In this document: positions 61,148-64,000 of the stretch, piece after piece
Layout: each line of letters starts with the position of its first letter
How positions within the stretch are numbered: position 1 is the first letter of the stretch
DNA from: Micromonospora sp. WMMD1155
Lineage (GTDB): Bacteria > Actinomycetota > Actinomycetes > Mycobacteriales > Micromonosporaceae
Assembly (NCBI RefSeq): GCF_029581275.1
Contig: NZ_CP120742.1
Location: forward strand, 4,712,501-4,776,500
Reading direction: 5' to 3'
DNA length: 64,000 bases
The notes under the pieces: model-generated
What the model was told of the DNA's origin: nothing
The model's input: the letters and a program-made list of their open reading frames with translations, nothing else
The model's database searches: none
Made by a program: the position numbers and the translations under genes

Positions 61148-61720
61148 TCAGTGGCGGCGGACCGCCTCCTCCACGAGGTCGAGCACCGGGCCCAGGTCGC
61201 CGGCCGGCCGCCCCATGGCCAGGTGCAGCACCAGACCGTCGTAGGCCAGTTCCAGGAACTGGGCCAGCACGTCGATCGGGACGTCCTCGCGCAGCACCCC
61301 GGCGTCGCGCTGGCGGGCCAGCCGGTCGCGGGTCGCCTCGGCGATCGCCGCAGACCGCTCGGCCCAGCGCTTGGCGAACGCCGGGTCGGTGCGCAGGCGG
61401 CGGGAGACCTCCAGTTGGCTGCCCAGCCAGCCGGTGGTGTCCGGGGAGACGGCGCGGGCGAGCAGGTCCCGCATCACCTGCACCAGACCGTTGCGGGCCA
61501 CCGTCTCGACCATGGCCGCGGCGTCGTCCTCGGCGACGGCCAGGAAGAGCGAGTCCTTGTCCCGGAAGTGGTGGAAGATGGCGCCACGGGACAGGCCGGT
61601 GGCCTCCTCGAGGCGGCGGACGGTCGCCCCCTCGTAGCCGAGCCGGGCGAAACACGCCCGGGCCGCGGCGAGGATCTCCTGCCGGCGCGCGTCGAGCTGG
61701 TCCTGACTTACTCTGGGCAC
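61148..61720 (-). CDS. TetR-family regulator, AcnR-like
   Basis: A 190-residue regulator. The N-terminal HTH (RQEILAAARACFARLGYEGA and LEEATGLSRGAIFHHFRDKD) and the C-terminal core (LGSQLEVSRRLRTDPAFAKR, VPIDVLAQFLELAYDG) match corynebacterial AcnR, a repressor of aconitase that binds citrate and Mg2+. No aconitase gene is in the window. GTG 61720 gives a normal N-terminus; 61741 would add 7 residues. It is followed by the TIGR04222 gene after 81 bases on the same strand and is divergent from the nitrilase. Confidence 0.85.
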   Translation of the reverse strand: MPRVSQDQLDARRQEILAAARACFARLGYEGATVRRLEEATGLSRGAIFHHFRDKDSLFLAVAEDDAAAMVETVARNGLVQVMRDLLARAVSPDTTGWLGSQLEVSRRLRTDPAFAKRWAERSAAIAEATRDRLARQRDAGVLREDVPIDVLAQFLELAYDGLVLHLAMGRPAGDLGPVLDLVEEAVRRH

Positions 61721-61756
61721 GCGTCGATCGTTGCAGGTCACCCCGGGTCACGCAAA

Positions 61757-61768
61757 CCGTACGTACGG
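61757..61768. promoter_or_regulatory. 12-bp palindrome between divergent TetR and nitrilase genes
   Basis: CCGTACGTACGG, flanked by AA and CTT, sits 37 bases from the TetR start and 30 from the nitrilase start. This is a normal location for a TetR autoregulatory operator. Confidence 0.55.
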
Positions 61769-61785
61769 CTTGGGAGTCCGCCGAT

Positions 61786-61791
61786 TACCAT
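61786..61791 (+). promoter_or_regulatory. -10 element of the nitrilase gene (leaderless)
   Basis: TACCAT lies 6 bases before the GTG at 61798. Confidence 0.5.
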
Positions 61792-61797
61792 CGCCCG

Positions 61798-62658
61798 GTG
61801 ACCCCGCCGCAGACCGTCCCCACCGCTCCGCTGACCGTGGCCACCATCCAGGCCACTCCGACTCCAGGTGACGTCGTCGGCAACGCACTCCTCGCCGCCG
61901 ACCTCGTCCGCCGGGCCGCTGAGCGGGGTGCCCGGGTGGCCGTCCTGCCGGAGCTGTTCCTGTGCGCGTACCACCCGCCGACCCTCGCCGCCGACCCGGC
62001 CGGCACGGACATCGCGGCCGACCCGGCCGGGGTCGTCGCGGACGCCCGCCTGGACCCGCTGCGCGACGCGGCGCGCGAGGCCGGCGTCACCGTCGTGGTC
62101 GGCGCCGCCGTCCGCCACCAGGACCGACGCCGGACCATCGGCGCGCTCGTGGTGGGCCGCACCGGCGCGGTCCGGGTGGGGTACGACAAGCAGCAGCTGT
62201 GGGGTGACGAGAGCGAGCTGTTCAGCGCCGGCGGTCGCGGTGCCACGTTGCTCGTCGACGGATGGCGGCTCGGCCTCGGCATCTGCTACGACGGCTGTTT
62301 CCCCGAGCACGGGCGGGCCGCCGCACTCGACGGCGCACACGGTTACCTGTGCCCCAGCGGATACCTGGCCGGCTCCGAGCACCGCCGGGACCTCTACTAC
62401 GCCGCGCGAGCCCTGGACAACACGATGTTCGTGGTCTTCGCCAACGCCGTCGGCGGCGACGACCCCTGGCGGTTCAACGGCGGCGCGGCGGTCTACGACC
62501 CCGAGGGCCGGGTGCTGGCGCGGGGCGCTGACGAGGGCACCGCTGTGCTCGTGGCGACGCTGGAGCCCGCCGTGCTCGCGGCCACCCGGACGGCCCATTC
62601 GATGCTCGCCGATCGACTGCCGGACCAGGGCGGGGCCCGGGTGTCGATGTCCGGCTGA
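61798..62658 (+). CDS. carbon-nitrogen hydrolase (nitrilase superfamily)
   Basis: A 286-residue alpha-beta-beta-alpha hydrolase. The catalytic triad is Glu52 (LPELFLC), Lys131 (VGYDKQQLW) and Cys163 (GICYDGCFPE). It probably hydrolyses an amide such as an omega-amide or carbamoyl compound rather than a nitrile. The family is broad and the substrate is not predictable. GTG 61798 is set by the leaderless -10. Confidence 0.9.
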   Translation: MTPPQTVPTAPLTVATIQATPTPGDVVGNALLAADLVRRAAERGARVAVLPELFLCAYHPPTLAADPAGTDIAADPAGVVADARLDPLRDAAREAGVTVVVGAAVRHQDRRRTIGALVVGRTGAVRVGYDKQQLWGDESELFSAGGRGATLLVDGWRLGLGICYDGCFPEHGRAAALDGAHGYLCPSGYLAGSEHRRDLYYAARALDNTMFVVFANAVGGDDPWRFNGGAAVYDPEGRVLARGADEGTAVLVATLEPAVLAATRTAHSMLADRLPDQGGARVSMSG

Positions 62659-62711
62659 GCACGTCGTGAGGTCGAAACCCGCCGGCTCTGTTGGCGGACA
62701 CGTCGGTCCCG

Positions 62712-62717
62712 TAGGGT
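62712..62717 (+). promoter_or_regulatory. -10 element of the HAD gene (leaderless)
   Basis: TAGGGT lies 6 bases before the GTG at 62724. Confidence 0.5.
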
Positions 62718-62723
62718 GCCCGA

Positions 62724-63368
62724 GTGCCACTGCTCCTGCTGGACCTGGACAACACCCTGCTGGATCGGGCCGGGCCGTTCCGCCGCTGGGGTGAGCGCTT
62801 CCTGGCCGGCATCGGCGCGCCCCACACCGACATCGACTGGCTGGTCTCGATCGACGCCGACGGTCTGACCGACCGGTGGGATCTCGCCGATGCCATCCGG
62901 GACCGCTACGAGCTGCGCATCCCCTCGATCGACCTGGTGGAGGAGTTGCACGACGGGGTGGTGGCGCAGACCCGGCTCGACTCGTTGACCGCCTGCGCGC
63001 TGCGGATCGCCGACGACGCCGGGTGGGTGCCGGTGGTGGTCTGCAACGGCACGGTACGCGTCGAGGACGCCAAGATTCGCCAGACCGGCCTGGACCGGTA
63101 CGTCGCGGACTGGGTGATCTCCGAGGAGGCCGGCGTCAGCAAGCCCAACCCGAGGATCTTCGCGCTCGCCGCCCAGCGGGTCCGGATGCCGCTGCGCGGC
63201 GCCTGGGTGGTCGGCGACAGCCCGGAGGCGGACATCGGTGGCGCGGCCGCCGTCGGGCTGCCGAGTGTCTGGCTGCACCGGGGACGTACCTGGTCGGACG
63301 TGCGGTTCGCGCCGAGCCACACCGTGGACGGGCTGATCGCCGCCGTCGCCACCGTACTGGCCCGCTGA
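62724..63368 (+). CDS. HAD-superfamily hydrolase
   Basis: A 214-residue phosphatase-like HAD protein. Motif I is LLLLDLDNTLLD with nucleophile Asp7 and Asp9. Motif II is VVCNGTVR-like, with Thr/Asn in place of the usual Ser/Thr-Asn. Motif III Lys is in VSKPNPRIFALA and motif IV in WVVGDSPEADIGGAAAVG. The cap is a helical C1 type. It could be a sugar- or nucleotide-phosphate phosphatase. Confidence 0.88.
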   Translation: MPLLLLDLDNTLLDRAGPFRRWGERFLAGIGAPHTDIDWLVSIDADGLTDRWDLADAIRDRYELRIPSIDLVEELHDGVVAQTRLDSLTACALRIADDAGWVPVVVCNGTVRVEDAKIRQTGLDRYVADWVISEEAGVSKPNPRIFALAAQRVRMPLRGAWVVGDSPEADIGGAAAVGLPSVWLHRGRTWSDVRFAPSHTVDGLIAAVATVLAR

Positions 63369-63400
63369 GGGCGGTCCTGTCCGCGCGGGCTGCGCCCGCG

Positions 63401-63470
63401 CTGTGCCCGGCGCGCCCGCGCTGTGCCCGGCGCGCCCGCGCTGTGCCCGGCGCGCCCGCGCTGTGCCCGC
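63401..63470. repeat. 20-bp tandem repeat after the HAD gene
   Basis: Three exact copies of CTGTGCCCGGCGCGCCCGCG (63401-63460) are followed by a partial copy. A partial copy also precedes them. The array leads into the family B-like palindrome. Confidence 0.9.
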
Positions 63471-63477
63471 GCAGTTT

Positions 63478-63523
63478 CCCTGATGTTGCTGCCTCCACGC
63501 GCCTGGAGGCAGCAACATCAGGG
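63478..63523. repeat. family B-like palindrome, copy 3
   Basis: CCCTGATGTTGCTGCCTCC and GGAGGCAGCAACATCAGGG are perfect 19-bp arms around ACGCGCCT. The GATGTTGCTG/CAGCAACATC core and the following GTTGTGCGGATC match the family B elements at 36.5 and 45.7 kb, though the centre differs. Confidence 0.85.
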
Positions 63524-63547
63524 TTGTTGTGCGGATCATGCCCGAGG

Positions 63548-63660
63548 ACGGGACGGGACGGGACGGGACGGGACGGGACGGGACGGGGCGGTTCGGGGCG
63601 GGGCGGGGCGGGGCGGGGCGGTTCGGGGCGGGGCGGTTCGGGGCGAGGCGGGGCGGGGGA
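63548..63660. repeat. 5-bp G-rich tandem arrays (ACGGG then GGGGC)
   Basis: Eight ACGGG units (63548-63587) are followed by a run of GGGGC units with TTCGG interruptions. As in the two other copies, the G-rich array follows a family B palindrome on the plus strand. The remaining 63661-63873 shows nothing recognisable. Confidence 0.85.
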
Positions 63661-63873
63661 GCGAGGCAGGGGAGCGGGGCGGGGCGGTCGCGACGCACCG
63701 GCGTGCGGTCGGCGGTAATTCGGTTGACCGGGTGTCGCGTGGCCCTGAGAGTGGTCCTGCGCATGGTGCGTCCCGGGCGTGGGCCCGGTCGAGGAGAGGA
63801 GGTCGGTCATGACCGTCTTCGCAGGTCGATTCCAGCCGCCTAGCTCAGCCTCGACCAAGGGAACCTCACCACA

Positions 63874-64000
63874 GTGCGCGATCACGACTTCCCGGCGCTG
63901 GAGCGCCGGAGCCGCGGCAAGAGCCGCTTCGACGACGACGAACCACAGTTCCTGAAGCGCGGGCGGCCCACCGAGCCGCCCGCCGACCCGGACGGCGAGC
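63874..64000 (+). CDS. start of a hypothetical protein, cut by the window edge
   Basis: GTG opens a frame running to the end: 42 codons beginning MRDHDFPALERRSRGKSRF, then DDDEPQFLKRGRPTEPPAD. The N-terminus is hydrophilic and charged, probably disordered. A weak AAGGGAA sequence lies upstream. Too little is present to name it. Confidence 0.5.
   Translation, partial: MRDHDFPALERRSRGKSRFDDDEPQFLKRGRPTEPPADPDGE

Noticed and set aside
63401..63470. CRISPR-like direct repeats
   Set aside because: 20-bp units are contiguous with no spacers; it is a simple tandem repeat.
63835..63860. tRNA-like TAGCTCAGCCTCG near the right edge
   Set aside because: Resembles a D-arm only; no acceptor stem, anticodon arm or T-arm is present.

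Overview
This is a contiguous chromosomal segment of a high-GC actinomycete, most likely a Micromonosporaceae member (Micromonospora or a close relative). The evidence is the very GC-rich third codon position, frequent GTG starts, leaderless promoters, and the actinobacterial block rapZ-yvcK-whiA-gap-pgk-tpiA-secG-rbpA-pgl-opcA-zwf-pgi-tal-tkt-ctaB-ctaA-suf. Mycothiol-type DinB proteins, WhiA, RbpA and OpcA fit the same assignment. I see no rRNA, tRNA, CRISPR array, prophage or insertion sequence.

Layout. 1-7.6 kb: a hypothetical protein, an ArsR/MFS efflux pair with an inverted-repeat operator, a cold-shock protein, a METTL20-like methyltransferase, a DedA protein, an MBL hydrolase, a DinB-like enzyme and rsgA behind a 16-codon histidine-rich ORF. 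7.7-17.2 kb: DNA repair (uvrA, uvrC, recQ) interleaved with a Tat-exported Rieske lipoprotein, a repeat-rich 950-base non-coding stretch and a secreted C39 peptidase. 17.5-24.7 kb: rapZ-yvcK-whiA, the lower-glycolysis operon gap-pgk-tpiA, then secG and rbpA. 24.8-33.4 kb, minus strand: the pentose-phosphate cluster tkt-tal-pgi-zwf-opcA-pgl. 33.7-37.6 kb: heme A synthesis (ctaB, ctaA) flanking a small hypothetical gene and an ATP-grasp gene, with an AT-rich island. 37.7-44.8 kb: the SUF iron-sulfur operon sufR-B-D-Rieske-C-S-U-DUF59. 45-57.3 kb: a DinB-like gene, LysE exporter, VLRF1-type peptidyl-tRNA hydrolase, small enzymes, zinc metallopeptidase, ABC-F protein, a deleted cadD-like pseudogene, a small HTH protein, enoyl-CoA hydratase, ABC exporter and DUF6493 protein. 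57.3-61.7 kb, minus strand: a tightly overlapping run TetR - TIGR04222 membrane protein - DUF692/MNIO enzyme - SCO6045-like partner - SDR - mug. 61.8-64 kb: a nitrilase, a HAD hydrolase and the start of a truncated gene.

The most interesting system is the translationally coupled trio at 58792-61066. A membrane protein whose only three cysteines sit in a C-terminal glycine/cysteine tail is followed by an MNIO-family (DUF692) enzyme and a small helical partner. Known MNIO enzymes modify peptide cysteines, so the tail is a candidate substrate. I infer a RiPP-like modification of a membrane-anchored tail. This is unproven.

The second theme is non-coding. Three dispersed palindrome families (73 bp, 80 bp and about 75-79 bp) occur two or three times each, and the 80-bp family is always followed by a G-rich tandem array. 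Another repeat family sits exactly between coupled genes and supplies a Shine-Dalgarno and start codon. Several short leader-like ORFs (before rsgA, the ABC-F gene and the DUF6493 gene) and many TANNNT-plus-6/7 leaderless promoters are also visible.
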